From assembly GCA_026388275.1 (NCBI GenBank), contig JAPLKB010000034.1, positions 1 through 64,000 on the forward strand: a stretch of DNA of 64,000 bases, written 5' to 3'. The stretch's first letter is position 1. Each line of letters begins with the position of its first letter. The translations under genes and the position numbers were made by a program. The notes under the pieces were generated by a model. That model saw only the letters and a program-made list of their open reading frames with translations. It searched no databases and was not told where the DNA came from. Origin of the DNA: Pseudomonadota bacterium (GTDB lineage Bacteria; Desulfobacterota; Syntrophorhabdia; Syntrophorhabdales; Syntrophorhabdaceae). This document shows positions 45,452 to 56,532 of this stretch, in pieces.

Positions 45452-48271
45452 CTACCTTTTAATAATAACGGCCTTCTTCAAAAACTTTTCCGGTATAGTT
45501 ACCCCGTATAGTTTTGCAAGCGCCATATGAATGCCTATTTTTTCCGGGGCACAATCCAAAATGGGGATATTCTTTGTTTCTTCTCCGCCGATTACCCTCT
45601 CTGCAATCCTTGCAGTCTCCACGCCTACTTCAAAATAGTCGGCGCCGATTGAAAAGAATGCCCCGCGTTCAATATCCGTGGGGTCGTTTGTAAAATAGGG
45701 TATTCTGTGTTCGCTCAGAATGGCTGCTATTGTTACAACGGCAAGCATCACCGTGTTGTCGCCGGATGTGAAGAAAACGTCTATTTTCTCATTAACAAGG
45801 GCAGCCAGGGCATCTTTTACTTCATCGGTTGTGCTTACTGTTCTTTCAATAAGCTCAAAACCCTGCTTCTTAGCCGCTTCCCGCGCCTTGAATGTACATG
45901 CTTCCGAATTTGCCTCAGCCGGATTCCAGATAATCCCGATACGTTTTGCCTTCGGAAAAATAGCCCTCATTGCCTTAATCGCTGATTCAACAGGCTGAAA
46001 CGTAGCAACGCCTGTAATATTAGGAATATGTTCTTTGGGGGTTTTAGCAATACCCATTCGATAAGGGTCTGTTACTGCCCCGAATATATGGGGAATCTTT
46101 GTATTGCCGTTGGCCGCCACCTGAAGGGCAATAGTTGATGCAGTTACAAGATAATCATAATTCTGACGGACTATATCCTGCACTATGGCCTGGGCAATGG
46201 AATAATCGTTCTGGGCATTTTTCATATCCACGGTTATGTTGTATTTCTTTAATATGCCGCTTTTTTTCAACTCATCCATAATGCCGTCTGCAGTGACTTT
46301 CAGAACAAAGTTGTCAGAAAAGAGGAAGAGCGCAAGACGTCTCGTCTTTTTATCAATTTTTGCGTTGTCGCCTATAATGGCAGTTTCAGAGAGAATTTTC
46401 TGCGGTATTATTACACCAAGCTTTTTTGCTACGTCAAAGTTGATTCCTTTGGTGATTTTGGTGTATTTTTCAAAGGGTATGCCAGCCGGGTTCTCACCTT
46501 TTATGATACGGTCTGTAATACGGGCAGCCTGAATACCGCTCAAAGAATAATCATATCCGCAAGCGCCGAGAGCGCCGTCTTTCAGCCGTTCAACATCACT
46601 TATGAAAATAGGTATCTTTTTAGCTTCTGACGCCTTCACAATCGATTCGAAAGCTGAAAAAACAATATTATCTGTCGTTAAAACAAATGCGTTTATTCCT
46701 TTGCCGGCCAGTGAGGCTGCCGCCTGGTAGACTTCCGACGAGCCTGCAACTGTTGCACCGATGAAAGTAACATTCTTATTCAGCGCTATGGTTTCTTTCA
46801 GTTTTTTTACATTATATACGGCGTTTTCCTGGGATGGGTCCCATATGCATCCGACTTTAATTTTTCCCGGCAAAATTTCTCTAACCATTTCCATCATTTT
46901 ATCTGAAGGCGCCGCTCCGTAAACCCCTGTCACATTGGGCAGATGTTCTGTTTCAGATTTGCCCGCACCAATTATAAAAGGATTTGCAACAGTAGCAAAA
47001 ACTATGGGGCGGTCCTTTATCTTGTTTATGGCAGCCTGGGTACAACCGGTAGAAATGGGTAGTACAATATCGACTTTTTCATACAGGAATTTATCAAGTA
47101 TGGAATTTACAGTAGTCATATCACCGTTTGCATTCTCAAGATAGTAGCTCACATTTTTCTTATCTTCATATCCGAGCTTTTTCATCTCTTCGATAAAGCT
47201 GTCGCGGGTGATATTGAGAAGAGCGTGGTCTGTCAACTGAACAATTCCGATGCGAACCTTTTTTGAAGAAGTAAGCGCTTTTGTGCTGAATAATTTATAG
47301 CCAAAGGCAACAGCGGTTATAATTACAATAAGAGCAGCAACACCTGTGATCAATTTCTTAACATTAACTCTTTTTACAATCATTTCAGTTGCGCCGATAA
47401 TTTCTAAACCTCTGCCTGTCAGTACTTTCGGAGCGATAAGTATAAAGAGCACAAAAAGTGCGGTAATGAGCTTCAAATCTATGGGGTCCAAACCGACATA
47501 AAGAGCAAAGGCGACCATGAGCCGGAAAACAATGGAACCGATAATTATGCTCAATACTCTGCCGTAGACTGACCTCGTCCTGATGATTGATTCCCCGATG
47601 ATGACCGCTGCAAGTCCAAAGACAACAGATCCTATGCCCATGCCGATATCGGCAAAACCCTGATACTGGGCTACGATGCTGCCAGAAATACCTACAAGAC
47701 CGTTTGCCAGTGCAATGCCGATGGTTTTCATCATATTTACATTAACACCCGATGCACCGGCCATTGTCGGGTTATTACCCGTTGCCCTCATAGTGATCCC
47801 GAAATCTGTCCTGAAAAAAAGTGAGATAAGCGCCCAGAAAATAAAGATAACGGCACTAAAAACAATGCATATCCAGATTTCGTAGGGCAATCCCGGATTG
47901 AGTGTTTTTAAATAAGTGATAATGCCGGGGCGGTTGAGAAGAGGGATATTCGATCTCCCCATAATATGCAGATTGATCGAATACAAACCGGTCATGACGA
48001 GTATGCCGGCAAGGAGGCCGTTAATATTAAATCTGGTATGTATAAAAGCCGTAACAGCACCGGCGAATGCCGCAGCTAAAAAAGAAAGGGCCAGGGCTGC
48101 AAAGGGGTTTACCCCGGCAACAATAAGCACGGCTGTTACTGCTGCCCCGGTAACAAAGCTCCCATCTACCGTAATATCGGGAAAGTCATGTATCCGGAAA
48201 GTTATGAAAACACCCATGGCCATAAAAGCATACAAAAACCCGAGGTTTATGGCACCGACCCAGAGTTCCAT
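45452..48271 (-). CDS. ABC permease fused to two tandem substrate-binding domains
   Basis: 939 residues. Residues 1-~300 are a BPD_transp_2-type permease with about nine helices (ITFRIHDFPDITVDGSFVTG; MRATGNNPTMAGASG). A further helix (~310-328) leads into two ABC_sub_bind (PF04392-type) domains, ~340-635 and ~645-935. Both carry matching landmarks: RIGIVQLTDHALL and RLALFLFSDNFVL at their starts, VFATVANPFIIG and IFGAVTDPYRMG, then NVTGV and NITGV. In other bacteria the permease and a single lipoprotein binding protein are separate genes. Confidence 0.88.
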   Translation of the reverse strand: MELWVGAINLGFLYAFMAMGVFITFRIHDFPDITVDGSFVTGAAVTAVLIVAGVNPFAALALSFLAAAFAGAVTAFIHTRFNINGLLAGILVMTGLYSINLHIMGRSNIPLLNRPGIITYLKTLNPGLPYEIWICIVFSAVIFIFWALISLFFRTDFGITMRATGNNPTMAGASGVNVNMMKTIGIALANGLVGISGSIVAQYQGFADIGMGIGSVVFGLAAVIIGESIIRTRSVYGRVLSIIIGSIVFRLMVAFALYVGLDPIDLKLITALFVLFILIAPKVLTGRGLEIIGATEMIVKRVNVKKLITGVAALIVIITAVAFGYKLFSTKALTSSKKVRIGIVQLTDHALLNITRDSFIEEMKKLGYEDKKNVSYYLENANGDMTTVNSILDKFLYEKVDIVLPISTGCTQAAINKIKDRPIVFATVANPFIIGAGKSETEHLPNVTGVYGAAPSDKMMEMVREILPGKIKVGCIWDPSQENAVYNVKKLKETIALNKNVTFIGATVAGSSEVYQAAASLAGKGINAFVLTTDNIVFSAFESIVKASEAKKIPIFISDVERLKDGALGACGYDYSLSGIQAARITDRIIKGENPAGIPFEKYTKITKGINFDVAKKLGVIIPQKILSETAIIGDNAKIDKKTRRLALFLFSDNFVLKVTADGIMDELKKSGILKKYNITVDMKNAQNDYSIAQAIVQDIVRQNYDYLVTASTIALQVAANGNTKIPHIFGAVTDPYRMGIAKTPKEHIPNITGVATFQPVESAIKAMRAIFPKAKRIGIIWNPAEANSEACTFKAREAAKKQGFELIERTVSTTDEVKDALAALVNEKIDVFFTSGDNTVMLAVVTIAAILSEHRIPYFTNDPTDIERGAFFSIGADYFEVGVETARIAERVIGGEETKNIPILDCAPEKIGIHMALAKLYGVTIPEKFLKKAVIIKR

Positions 48272-48274
48272 TGT

Positions 48275-49495
48275 TCAGGCCTCAAGCTCCACGATTGCAG
48301 CCATGCCGGTTGAAAACTTTGAAAGACCGAGAAGATGCTGGATTTTATATATCTGATGTTCGTTAAATATACGCATCGTCTCTTTGTCAAAATCAGCCAT
48401 ATTTTTACTGACAGGTGCCTTATCAAAAATGCCCCCGTGGATATGGAAGTTGTTCCCTTCCGGAATGAGGAATGCATTCTCACGAGCCAGGCATGAACGT
48501 TCCCTTACGGCAATACCCGTTGCAATAACAATGTTGTTTATATATGACGGCTCAAGTGGATAATCGATCCAATCGGAAAAATTATCGCTGTCAAAGATAC
48601 TTTTCCCGTTTGCCGGTTTCCGGTCAATGACAGGTACCTGCTTAATATGCATGCCCCAGATTCCCTTGCTTTCTGCCAGTATACAAACACCGAGGATATC
48701 CGCACTGGAGATCGTAAAAAAACTCCGGATCAGAGAAGATAAATCAACAGGGGTATTTTCCCCATGAAATGAGAGAACATATCTATGGTCCCCGTTAAAG
48801 CCAAAACCATGGAAAAATCTATAGACAACACCTGGGTTTTTATGGGCATCAATCAGGAAATCAACAGATGAGTGTTTTACGGCTGGATAAAAAAAGAAGG
48901 CGTTGTTCACCACCATGGATTCCCCAAAGAGAAACCTGTATTCATCGTATGTATCTCCCAGCGCCGCAAGGCCGCAGCCAAACTGCATATCTGTTGGTTT
49001 CACTGCTATGACATCCTCTTCGGTAAATGAAGAGTCTGCCGTTTTATCCTGTTTCCCGGCAACGAAGAGGGGGGATAATTTCTTTTCCTTGCTTTCGATG
49101 TACTCTATGGCTATCCCGTCAATTTTACATGCAATAATGTCTGTTCCCTTATTATCTTTACGGAACAGCTCCTGCACCTCTTCTCTGTCTGTCACCATAT
49201 GGAATAATGCAACAAGGCCGCTCATTTTAAATATTTCAAAAACAGGCTCTGTAACGCCTGAGAGGATAATTTCTCCTCCCGCCTTTTTCAACAACTTCTG
49301 TGTGCTGATAAATACGCGGAGGCCTGCACTGCTTATATAATGCACTGCCGCCATATCAAAAATAAAAGTGTGCTCACCTGAGAGGATGAGCTCATCGAAT
49401 ACCTTCTGAATGTCAGACGAACTAAGCGAATCAATGCGCCCTTTTGCAGTAATGCACTTAATAGGGCCTTCATTTGTTACAGTACATTCAAACAT
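48275..49495 (-). CDS. STAS-domain protein with uncharacterised C-terminal region
   Basis: 406 residues. The first ~110 form an anti-anti-sigma-type STAS domain (FDMAAVHYISSAGLRVFIST, with the phosphorylatable serine before AGL). The remaining ~290 residues (GESMVVNNAFFFYPAVKHSS; FHGFGFNGDHRYVLSFHGEN) match nothing I recognise and lack membrane helices. It ends 3 bases before the permease fusion and is probably the first gene of that operon, so it may regulate the transporter. Confidence 0.75.
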   Translation of the reverse strand: MFECTVTNEGPIKCITAKGRIDSLSSSDIQKVFDELILSGEHTFIFDMAAVHYISSAGLRVFISTQKLLKKAGGEIILSGVTEPVFEIFKMSGLVALFHMVTDREEVQELFRKDNKGTDIIACKIDGIAIEYIESKEKKLSPLFVAGKQDKTADSSFTEEDVIAVKPTDMQFGCGLAALGDTYDEYRFLFGESMVVNNAFFFYPAVKHSSVDFLIDAHKNPGVVYRFFHGFGFNGDHRYVLSFHGENTPVDLSSLIRSFFTISSADILGVCILAESKGIWGMHIKQVPVIDRKPANGKSIFDSDNFSDWIDYPLEPSYINNIVIATGIAVRERSCLARENAFLIPEGNNFHIHGGIFDKAPVSKNMADFDKETMRIFNEHQIYKIQHLLGLSKFSTGMAAIVELEA

Positions 49496-49536
49496 ATTCG
49501 CAAATGTATCATATTATGCATTATTATTCGAGACCC

Positions 49537-49881
49537 TTACTTTTTTACATTCTGCTTTGGAGGTAATGATCGGGCATATTCAATTCCTTTATACAGCCAA
49601 TCGATCAGATCCACATCTGATTCATATCCCTCGGATGAAATCATTACCCAGCCCTTCATAGACCTTCCGGTAATGTCAAACTCTCTTGCGTGAGGTTTTT
49701 TTAATGATTCTTCGTAAATATAAGGACCAACACGCACAATGATGTCATCATTCAATATGCCGCAGGCCATATTGCCGTTGAATAAAATGCATATACCTCC
49801 GAACATTTTCTTTTCATTAAATCCATGCTCTTCTTCTAAAATTTCACGAATTCTTTGCGCTAAACCTTTATCATATGCCAT
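49537..49881 (-). CDS. TfoX N-terminal domain protein
   Basis: 114 residues with KKMFGGICILFNGNMACGIL and the GWVMI segment, the TfoX_N fold. In competence regulators this domain is joined to a C-terminal one; here it stands alone, as in many non-competent bacteria. The ATG at 49879-49881 follows AAGGTGATT. Confidence 0.82.
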   Translation of the reverse strand: MAYDKGLAQRIREILEEEHGFNEKKMFGGICILFNGNMACGILNDDIIVRVGPYIYEESLKKPHAREFDITGRSMKGWVMISSEGYESDVDLIDWLYKGIEYARSLPPKQNVKK

Positions 49882-50194
49882 GTAATCACCTTCCCTTTGT
49901 TTTAACAGGCAATAACCTGGTGTTGTTTCAGCCCGATATTCTTTTATGCACCTGTCAATTTGCTCCATTAACGTATAGCGGGTATTGCACTGCAAGGTAA
50001 AATTTCTCAAATATTATGATTAACAAAATAGGTTGTCAAGAACAATGGTATTGACATAGTTCTTCATTTCCGAATTACCTCCCCCCTGATCCGGCAAACT
50101 GCTCCTTACTTTCAACCGCCTACTCATAAATGTGTCTGCTGATTTAACCTTGCAACCGATGTTTATGCGGCTCGACTTGAAAAGTACAATTCTG
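49882..50194. other. gene-free stretch upstream of rpsU
   Basis: No gene seen. A TTGACA at about 50051 lacks a convincing partner -10. The likelier promoter lies further on at 50195. Confidence 0.5.
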
Positions 50195-50223
50195 TTGACT
50201 TTAGTCTCTATTTCGGGTTTAAT
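50195..50223 (+). promoter_or_regulatory. sigma-70-type promoter of the rpsU operon
   Basis: TTGACT, 17-base spacer, TTTAAT. The -10 runs into a perfect palindrome AATTAGCTAATT (50221-50232), which could be an operator. Confidence 0.55.
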
Positions 50224-50278
50224 TAGCTAATTTAATTTACATATTATAGATACCATGTATGGAAGGAGGGAAAGATGA

Positions 50279-50488
50279 ATGCCAGCAGTTATTGTAAGAG
50301 AAGGAGAATCTTTCGAAAGTGCCCTTAAGAGATTTAAAAAACAATGCGAAAAAACAGGGATTTTATCTGAGATTAAGAAAAGAGAACATTACGAAAAGCC
50401 AAGCGTAAAAAAGAAGAAAAAAATGCTTGCCGCAAAGAAAAGAGCGTTAAAAAAGCTTAAGAGAGTAATGGACAAAGGTCTTTATTAA
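50279..50488 (+). CDS. rpsU: 30S ribosomal protein S21
   Basis: 69 residues, very basic, with [20 protein letters not shown], the S21 signature. GGAAGGAGGG precedes the ATG. It heads the macromolecular-synthesis operon and shares its last base with the next start. Confidence 0.95.
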   Translation: MPAVIVREGESFESALKRFKKQCEKTGILSEIKKREHYEKPSVKKKKKMLAAKKRALKKLKRVMDKGLY

Positions 50489-50937
50489 TGGAATTCAGAT
50501 CAAATATTGAAGACAGTCTTAAGCAATCCTTAAAGCAAAGAGATGCCTTAAAAGTATCAATTCTTCGTATGCTCCTTGCCGCTATCAAGAATAAGGAAGT
50601 TGAAAAGCTCAGAGCACTGACAGAGGACGAATTTTACGGTATCGTAAAAACATCGGTAAAGCAGCATATTGATTCAATAGAAAGTTTTAAAAAAGGCAAC
50701 AGACAGGATCTTGTAGATAAAGAAGAAAAAGAGCTCGAAATGTTAAAAGGGTTCCTGCCTGTTGCCTTATCAGATACAGAACTTCTGACAGAAATTGAGG
50801 AAACCATAAAAATAGTAGAAGCAAAAAACCAGAAGGATATGGGGAAAGTTATTAAACACCTTATGGAAAAATATCCTGGAAGAATCGATGGAAAGGCATT
50901 AAGTGGAATGGTGCTTAAAAGACTGTCTTCTCTGTAA
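50488..50937 (+). CDS. GatB/YqeY domain protein
   Basis: 149 residues; SNIEDSLKQSLKQRDALKVS and SILRMLLAAIKNKEVEKL open the YqeY family, with KGFLPVALSD later. The domain resembles the tRNA-binding tail of GatB. YqeY commonly follows rpsU, but its exact role is not settled. Confidence 0.92.
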   Translation: MEFRSNIEDSLKQSLKQRDALKVSILRMLLAAIKNKEVEKLRALTEDEFYGIVKTSVKQHIDSIESFKKGNRQDLVDKEEKELEMLKGFLPVALSDTELLTEIEETIKIVEAKNQKDMGKVIKHLMEKYPGRIDGKALSGMVLKRLSSL

Positions 50938-50954
50938 GATAGTCAAAGCCACCC

Positions 50955-53255
50955 ATGGTTGATAAAACATTATCATACCTCGATTATTTAAAACTCCTTG
51001 ATTTATTTAAACAATACTCTGCAACCCCCTTTGCTGCAGATCTTATATCAGCGCTAAGGCCTCTTAGCGCTATCGAAGAAATAAAACTCAGACAGAACAG
51101 AATTGAAGACATTATTGAGATTATAAAGTGGGATGGGAATATTCCTCTGTCCTATATTGCTGATATCAGGGATGTTTTGAAGAGGACTTTTATTAAAGAC
51201 TCAATCCTTGAGACAGGTGAATTTTTGATGATGTCAACCTTTTTAAGGACTTGCGACGATATTGTCAGGTTCTTAAAAAAGGCGCACGTTAAAGGACAAT
51301 ACATAGAAACAATTCTGGAAAATGCTAAGCCATTTCCTCATATCCTTTCAAAAATACTCAAGACCATCAACCCTGACGGGTTTATTGAAGACACTGCAAC
51401 ATATGAATTGTCTAGGATCAGAGCAGACTTATTCCTTTTCAGGGGAAAGATAAAAAAACAACTCGAAAAAATCATGGAAAGGGAAACGGTAAACCCAGTA
51501 CTACAGGATTTCTATGTCTCCATTCGAAACGGGAGATACGTTATACCTCTAAAACCAAACTTCAATCAGTTTCTACAGGGCATAGTTCATGATTATTCTC
51601 ATACGCTGAAGACATCTTTTGTTGAACCGGTAGAATGTGTAGATATGAACAATAACATCAACATGCTTGAAAAGGAGGAAAAGGAAGAGGAAAAAAGGGT
51701 CCTAAAAGAATTGACCGAATATATCAGGACCTATGCCAACGACCTGAAAACAGACCTTGAGATTGTTGCAGATCTTGATTTTTATCAGTCCCTCGCCTTA
51801 TTCAGCATAAAGTTTGACTGTACAAAACCGGAGGTTGGTCCAGATGAATCCATAGACATCAAAGATGCTAAAAACCCTTTTATAGCAATATCAAAAAAAG
51901 ACCGGACTATCCCGATAGATATTTTTATGGAACCAGGCAAGAAAGCAATGATTATAAGCGGCCCGAACGCCGGCGGCAAGACTGCTGCTTTAAAAACAGT
52001 TGGACTCTTATCCCTTATGGCACAGACAGGTTTATTCATTCCGGCATCCGGTAAGCCAAGGTTACCTGTTTTTAAAAATGTTTTTGCCATTATAGGGGAT
52101 GAGCAGGATATTGCTATGGAACTTTCCAGTTTTACTGCGCATATGACAACTGTAAAAGACATATACGAGCATGCCGCTGGAGGAGAACTTATCCTGATTG
52201 ATGAAATCGGCGGGAATACAGAACCGCAGGAGGCTTCTGCCCTTTCAATGGGCGTTATTGATGCCTTTGTTGAAAAAGGGTGCAGGGTAATTGTCACAAC
52301 TCACCTGAATCTTTTAAAAGCCTATGGCTACACGAAACCCTTTGCTATAAATGCAGCCACGGCTTTTGACACGGAAAAGATGAAGCCGCTTTATAAGTTG
52401 ACCTATGGAATGGCAGGGTACAGCAATGCAATCAGTGTTGCAAAAAATATTAATGTCCCTGAAAGGATTATCGAGAAAAGCTATGAGTATCTGGGAACAC
52501 AGGAACATATGCTCAACGAGCTTGTAAGCGCATTGGAAAATGCAAGGAGAAAGGCTGATGAAGAACTTGCAGAGCTTAAAAACACAAAAGAAGAAATAAA
52601 AAAGAGACTTTCTCTGGTAAAGGGTAAAAAAGATGAAATTATAAAAACATTTGAAGAAAAATACAATCTCAGGTTATTGGAATTAGAAGTAGAATTGGAA
52701 TCAATAAAAAAAGAGATTGCAAAAAATGAAAAAATGTCTATAAAGATAAGTAAGGAAAAATTAACATCTTTAAGAAATAAATATGTTAAAAATCCGATAA
52801 AAAAAACTGATGATATTAGGATAGGTGACTATGTATTTGTGAGCAGCATGGGGGGAAATGGTTATGTTACAAACATCGATAAGGGGGGGGACATGTATGA
52901 GGTTGTCATAGGAAACCTCAGAACAAAGATCCACAAAGCTCTTGTCAGTAAAACATCAAAAACAAAAGTACCCAAACCGGTCAGGAAAGAAGCAGAGATC
53001 GTCGTAAACGTTCAGGATACTGAAGTATCCGAGTTGAACCTCATGGGGCTGAGAGTCGAGGAAGCATTGGAAGAACTTGACAGGTTTATGGACAAGGCCA
53101 TTGTCCGGGGCATATCAAAGGCAAAGATTATTCACGGAATAGGAACAGGCAGGCTGATGAACGCAGTCAAAAACCGTCTTCTTGAAACAAAGTACATAAA
53201 AAATATTGAAAGAGACGAAAGAAACGCAGGAATAACATTGGTAGAGCTTTTATGA
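50955..53255 (+). CDS. mutS2: MutS2-family ATPase with C-terminal Smr domain
   Basis: 766 residues. The MutS core/lever helices lead to Walker A (SGPNAGGKTAALKTVG, near 335) and Walker B (LILIDEIGGNTEP). A long coiled coil (~520-610) and a KOW-like segment come next, then an Smr nuclease domain (LNLMGLRVEEALEELD; IHGIGTGRL). Family members act on branched DNA or collided ribosomes. Its place in the rpsU-dnaG-rpoD operon is unusual. The 3' end overlaps dnaG by 4 bases. Confidence 0.92.
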   Translation: MVDKTLSYLDYLKLLDLFKQYSATPFAADLISALRPLSAIEEIKLRQNRIEDIIEIIKWDGNIPLSYIADIRDVLKRTFIKDSILETGEFLMMSTFLRTCDDIVRFLKKAHVKGQYIETILENAKPFPHILSKILKTINPDGFIEDTATYELSRIRADLFLFRGKIKKQLEKIMERETVNPVLQDFYVSIRNGRYVIPLKPNFNQFLQGIVHDYSHTLKTSFVEPVECVDMNNNINMLEKEEKEEEKRVLKELTEYIRTYANDLKTDLEIVADLDFYQSLALFSIKFDCTKPEVGPDESIDIKDAKNPFIAISKKDRTIPIDIFMEPGKKAMIISGPNAGGKTAALKTVGLLSLMAQTGLFIPASGKPRLPVFKNVFAIIGDEQDIAMELSSFTAHMTTVKDIYEHAAGGELILIDEIGGNTEPQEASALSMGVIDAFVEKGCRVIVTTHLNLLKAYGYTKPFAINAATAFDTEKMKPLYKLTYGMAGYSNAISVAKNINVPERIIEKSYEYLGTQEHMLNELVSALENARRKADEELAELKNTKEEIKKRLSLVKGKKDEIIKTFEEKYNLRLLELEVELESIKKEIAKNEKMSIKISKEKLTSLRNKYVKNPIKKTDDIRIGDYVFVSSMGGNGYVTNIDKGGDMYEVVIGNLRTKIHKALVSKTSKTKVPKPVRKEAEIVVNVQDTEVSELNLMGLRVEEALEELDRFMDKAIVRGISKAKIIHGIGTGRLMNAVKNRLLETKYIKNIERDERNAGITLVELL

Positions 53256-54958
53256 GATCAACACTGGAAGAACTACTTCACAGGGTAAATATTGTGGATG
53301 TTATTTCCCAACATGTTAAACTAAGGAAAAGCGGCAAAGATTTCAGTGGCTTATGTCCATTTCACAGTGAAAAGACACCATCTTTTACAGTAAGCATTGA
53401 AAAACAGATATATTATTGTTTCGGATGTCATGAAGGGGGTAATGTAATAAATTTTCTGATGAAATTCGAAAATATGACCTTCCAGGAAACCCTTGAAAAT
53501 CTTGCACATGAATACGGGGTTGAGATTAAAAAAGGGGGCACAAAAAGGTCGAATTCATTTGATGCAATGTCGAAACTGGCTGATTATTACCACAATAATA
53601 TTAAGAACAACAGGGTTGCGCTTGAATATCTTTCCAGGAGAGGAATAACCTCTGATGTTATTGATGAATTTAAGATCGGATACAGCGACAGGTCAAGAAA
53701 TTCGATCCGGACATTTATAAAAAATTCTGGAATACCAAGAGATGTCCTTTTAAATACAGGGATTTTAAGGTTAAAAGATACAGAAATATACGATATGTTC
53801 ATGGGCAGGGTTGTAGTTCCAATTATTGATGTTAATAAAAAGGTGATAGGCTTTGGAGGAAGAACAATTGAAAAAGAAGGATTTCCAAAATATATAAATT
53901 CTCCGGAATCTCCTATCTTTTCTAAGGGTACATCGTTATTCGGCATTGACAAAACAAGAAAACACATAACCGAAAAGAATGAAGTATTTATTGTTGAAGG
54001 GTACTTCGATTTTATTGCTTTATATACGGCAGGTTTGAAGAACATTGTTTCCACACTGGGTACATCGGTAACAGAAGAGCAGCTTATCAGATTAAGAAAT
54101 TACACGGATAATATAACCCTTATGCTTGACGGCGACGAGGCTGGTATAAAAAGTGCCCTAAAGTTGATAGGCCGGCTTTCTGATATGGATATTAACGGAA
54201 GTATGGTTGTTTTGCCCGATGGTCATGACCCGGATAGCTTTATAAAAAAAGAAGGGATGGATGCACTGAACAAATTGATCAACACAAAGAAACCAATAAT
54301 GGATTATTATTTTGACTATTGTATGGCAAAATGGGGAGTAGGAACAATGGAAAACAAGAACCGGTTTATAAAATCGGTTCTGCCTTACATAGAAGGCATA
54401 AGAGGCGGTGTAAAAAAAAGACTTTATATAAAGAGATTGTCGGAATTAACAGGAGTGGAGGAATACCATTTCAGAGAAGGACTGGAGGAAAGGAGAACTG
54501 AACAACTATCCGGTAATTATATTTCATCCAGTATTATCGAGAGAAAGGTTATCGGGGCTTTGATGGGCAAACCCGGAATGCTCGGGATATTAAAAGAAAA
54601 GGAGGTGATAAATTATATAAAAGATGCCGAAATAAAAGAGATATTGATGAATATGTGTGACTTCTTTGATGAGAAAGGTACCATGGAGGTAAACAACTTT
54701 ATTAACGTCCTTGGCACGGATAGCTTGAGGGATTTAGTAACAAATGCTGTTTTTGATGTGGCAGGTTATGAGGATAATGAATTAGAGAAGGTTTTACAGG
54801 ACTACTTCAGACATGTAGAAAAAAATTCCATAAAAGATAAAGCAAAGAAAATTACGGAAAGGCTTTTGGAAGCAGAAAAAAGGGGAGATGAAAAGGAGAT
54901 TATGGAGCTTCTTAATGAGAAGAGAAAGGTACTGGCATTCTTCAAAACCAACCAATAA
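53252..54958 (+). CDS. dnaG: DNA primase
   Basis: 568 residues. CHC2 zinc finger ([25 protein letters not shown]) at 35-65, RNA polymerase domain with toprim motifs [14 protein letters not shown] and LMLDGDEAG, and a helical C-terminal DnaB-interaction region. It makes RNA primers for replication. Confidence 0.95.
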   Translation: MRSTLEELLHRVNIVDVISQHVKLRKSGKDFSGLCPFHSEKTPSFTVSIEKQIYYCFGCHEGGNVINFLMKFENMTFQETLENLAHEYGVEIKKGGTKRSNSFDAMSKLADYYHNNIKNNRVALEYLSRRGITSDVIDEFKIGYSDRSRNSIRTFIKNSGIPRDVLLNTGILRLKDTEIYDMFMGRVVVPIIDVNKKVIGFGGRTIEKEGFPKYINSPESPIFSKGTSLFGIDKTRKHITEKNEVFIVEGYFDFIALYTAGLKNIVSTLGTSVTEEQLIRLRNYTDNITLMLDGDEAGIKSALKLIGRLSDMDINGSMVVLPDGHDPDSFIKKEGMDALNKLINTKKPIMDYYFDYCMAKWGVGTMENKNRFIKSVLPYIEGIRGGVKKRLYIKRLSELTGVEEYHFREGLEERRTEQLSGNYISSSIIERKVIGALMGKPGMLGILKEKEVINYIKDAEIKEILMNMCDFFDEKGTMEVNNFINVLGTDSLRDLVTNAVFDVAGYEDNELEKVLQDYFRHVEKNSIKDKAKKITERLLEAEKRGDEKEIMELLNEKRKVLAFFKTNQ

Positions 54959-54972
54959 AAAGAGAGGTGAAA

Positions 54973-56520
54973 ATGGCCGATAAAGCGAAGATATTTTTTC
55001 CTTCTGATGAAAATCAAGAAAACAAAAAAATGTATCTTATCGTAAAAGGCAGTGAAAAACCTGAAAGCATATTCGATGACATGGAACTTTTCGATCTGGA
55101 AGGGGAAGCCGAAACAAGCCTTGTAGATACTGAAAGATTTGAAGAGGTCTTGAACGCTGAACTTGAAGAAGTTTATATTGATGAACTGACCAACCCCATC
55201 AGACACTATATCAAAGAGATGGCCGATCTTGCATTGCTCACACGTGAAGGCGAAAAAGAGATTGCCATTAGAATGGAAGAAGCCAAAGAAGAAATCAGAA
55301 AAATTATTGTTTCTTTCCCTGGTACAGTTAAAGAATTGCTGAATGTCCTGTTATCCCTTAAAACAACAAATACAAAGATAAAAGACATAATTTTCGGTAA
55401 TGACGATGAAGACGAAACAGAATGCGACATGGAATTGCAAAGAGAAAAGATAATTGAACTTCTTGAAGGGCTGAAAAATGTTTATCTGCAATTTAAAGAC
55501 AACAGCAAAGGCAATAGAACAAAATACAGAGCAAAAGTAAAGGCAATAATAGGCGAAATGAATTTTGGTAAAAAAATTACCGAGAATATTACTTGTAAAA
55601 TAAAAAAGTATGTAGAAAGAATTTGTAAAATAGAAGGTGATATAGAAAAATGTTGCAATGCCGGCAGCAAAGATATGGAGACACAGTTATCTACACTACA
55701 GAAAAGGCTGGAAAAAATTGAACAGGAAGCAGGGGCTTCGGCTAAGGAACTCAAGTCCTATCTGAAAAAGATTGAAGATGCCGAAAAGAGATGTCTCTGT
55801 GCAAAGAACGAATTGGTTAAAGCCAATCTCAGATTAGTTGTAAGCATTGCAAAGCGATATATAAACAGAGGGCTTTCTCTCCTGGATATAATTCAGGAAG
55901 GCAACATAGGTTTGATGAAGGCAGTAGACAGATTTGAGTACAGGCGGGGTTATAAATTCAGCACTTATGCCACATGGTGGATCCGACAGTCGATTACAAG
56001 GGCCATAGCCGATCAGGCAAGAACAATCAGAATTCCGGTCCATATGATTGAAACTATAAATAAAATTGTAAAAGCATCGAAGGAGCTTGTGCAGAATCTC
56101 GGCAGAGAACCTCTTCCCGATGAAATAGCAGAAGAAATAGGGTTTTCTACAGACAAGGTGCGGAAGGTTTTAAAAATAACAAAAGAACCTATTTCTCTTG
56201 AAGCACCGATAAGCGACGATGACGATACTCACCTTGCTGATTTTATTGAAGACCGGCGCGCGCAAACACCGCAGGATTCTGCCATATTCTATGATCTTAT
56301 TGAACAATTAAACATAGTGCTCGCCACACTGACACCAAAAGAAGAAAAGGTGGTGCGCATGAGGTTTGGTCTGGGAGAAAAGCACGATCATACCCTGGAA
56401 GAGGTTGGACAGGTTTTTGACGTAACAAGAGAGCGGGTGAGACAGATAGAAGCGAAGGCATTAAGAAAACTGAAGCACCCTATGAGAGCAACAAAATTGA
56501 GAGGTTTTGTTGAAGCATAG
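54973..56520 (+). CDS. rpoD: primary sigma factor RpoD (sigma-70)
   Basis: About 515 residues. Region 1.2 ([20 protein letters not shown]), a long acidic/lysine-rich non-conserved segment, region 2 ([40 protein letters not shown]), region 3 and region 4 ([20 protein letters not shown]). Classical region 1.1 is short. ATG 54973 follows AGAGAGGTG; the GTG at 54967 is part of the likely ribosome binding site. Confidence 0.95.
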   Translation: MADKAKIFFPSDENQENKKMYLIVKGSEKPESIFDDMELFDLEGEAETSLVDTERFEEVLNAELEEVYIDELTNPIRHYIKEMADLALLTREGEKEIAIRMEEAKEEIRKIIVSFPGTVKELLNVLLSLKTTNTKIKDIIFGNDDEDETECDMELQREKIIELLEGLKNVYLQFKDNSKGNRTKYRAKVKAIIGEMNFGKKITENITCKIKKYVERICKIEGDIEKCCNAGSKDMETQLSTLQKRLEKIEQEAGASAKELKSYLKKIEDAEKRCLCAKNELVKANLRLVVSIAKRYINRGLSLLDIIQEGNIGLMKAVDRFEYRRGYKFSTYATWWIRQSITRAIADQARTIRIPVHMIETINKIVKASKELVQNLGREPLPDEIAEEIGFSTDKVRKVLKITKEPISLEAPISDDDDTHLADFIEDRRAQTPQDSAIFYDLIEQLNIVLATLTPKEEKVVRMRFGLGEKHDHTLEEVGQVFDVTRERVRQIEAKALRKLKHPMRATKLRGFVEA

Positions 56521-56532
56521 CAAGTATTTTGC

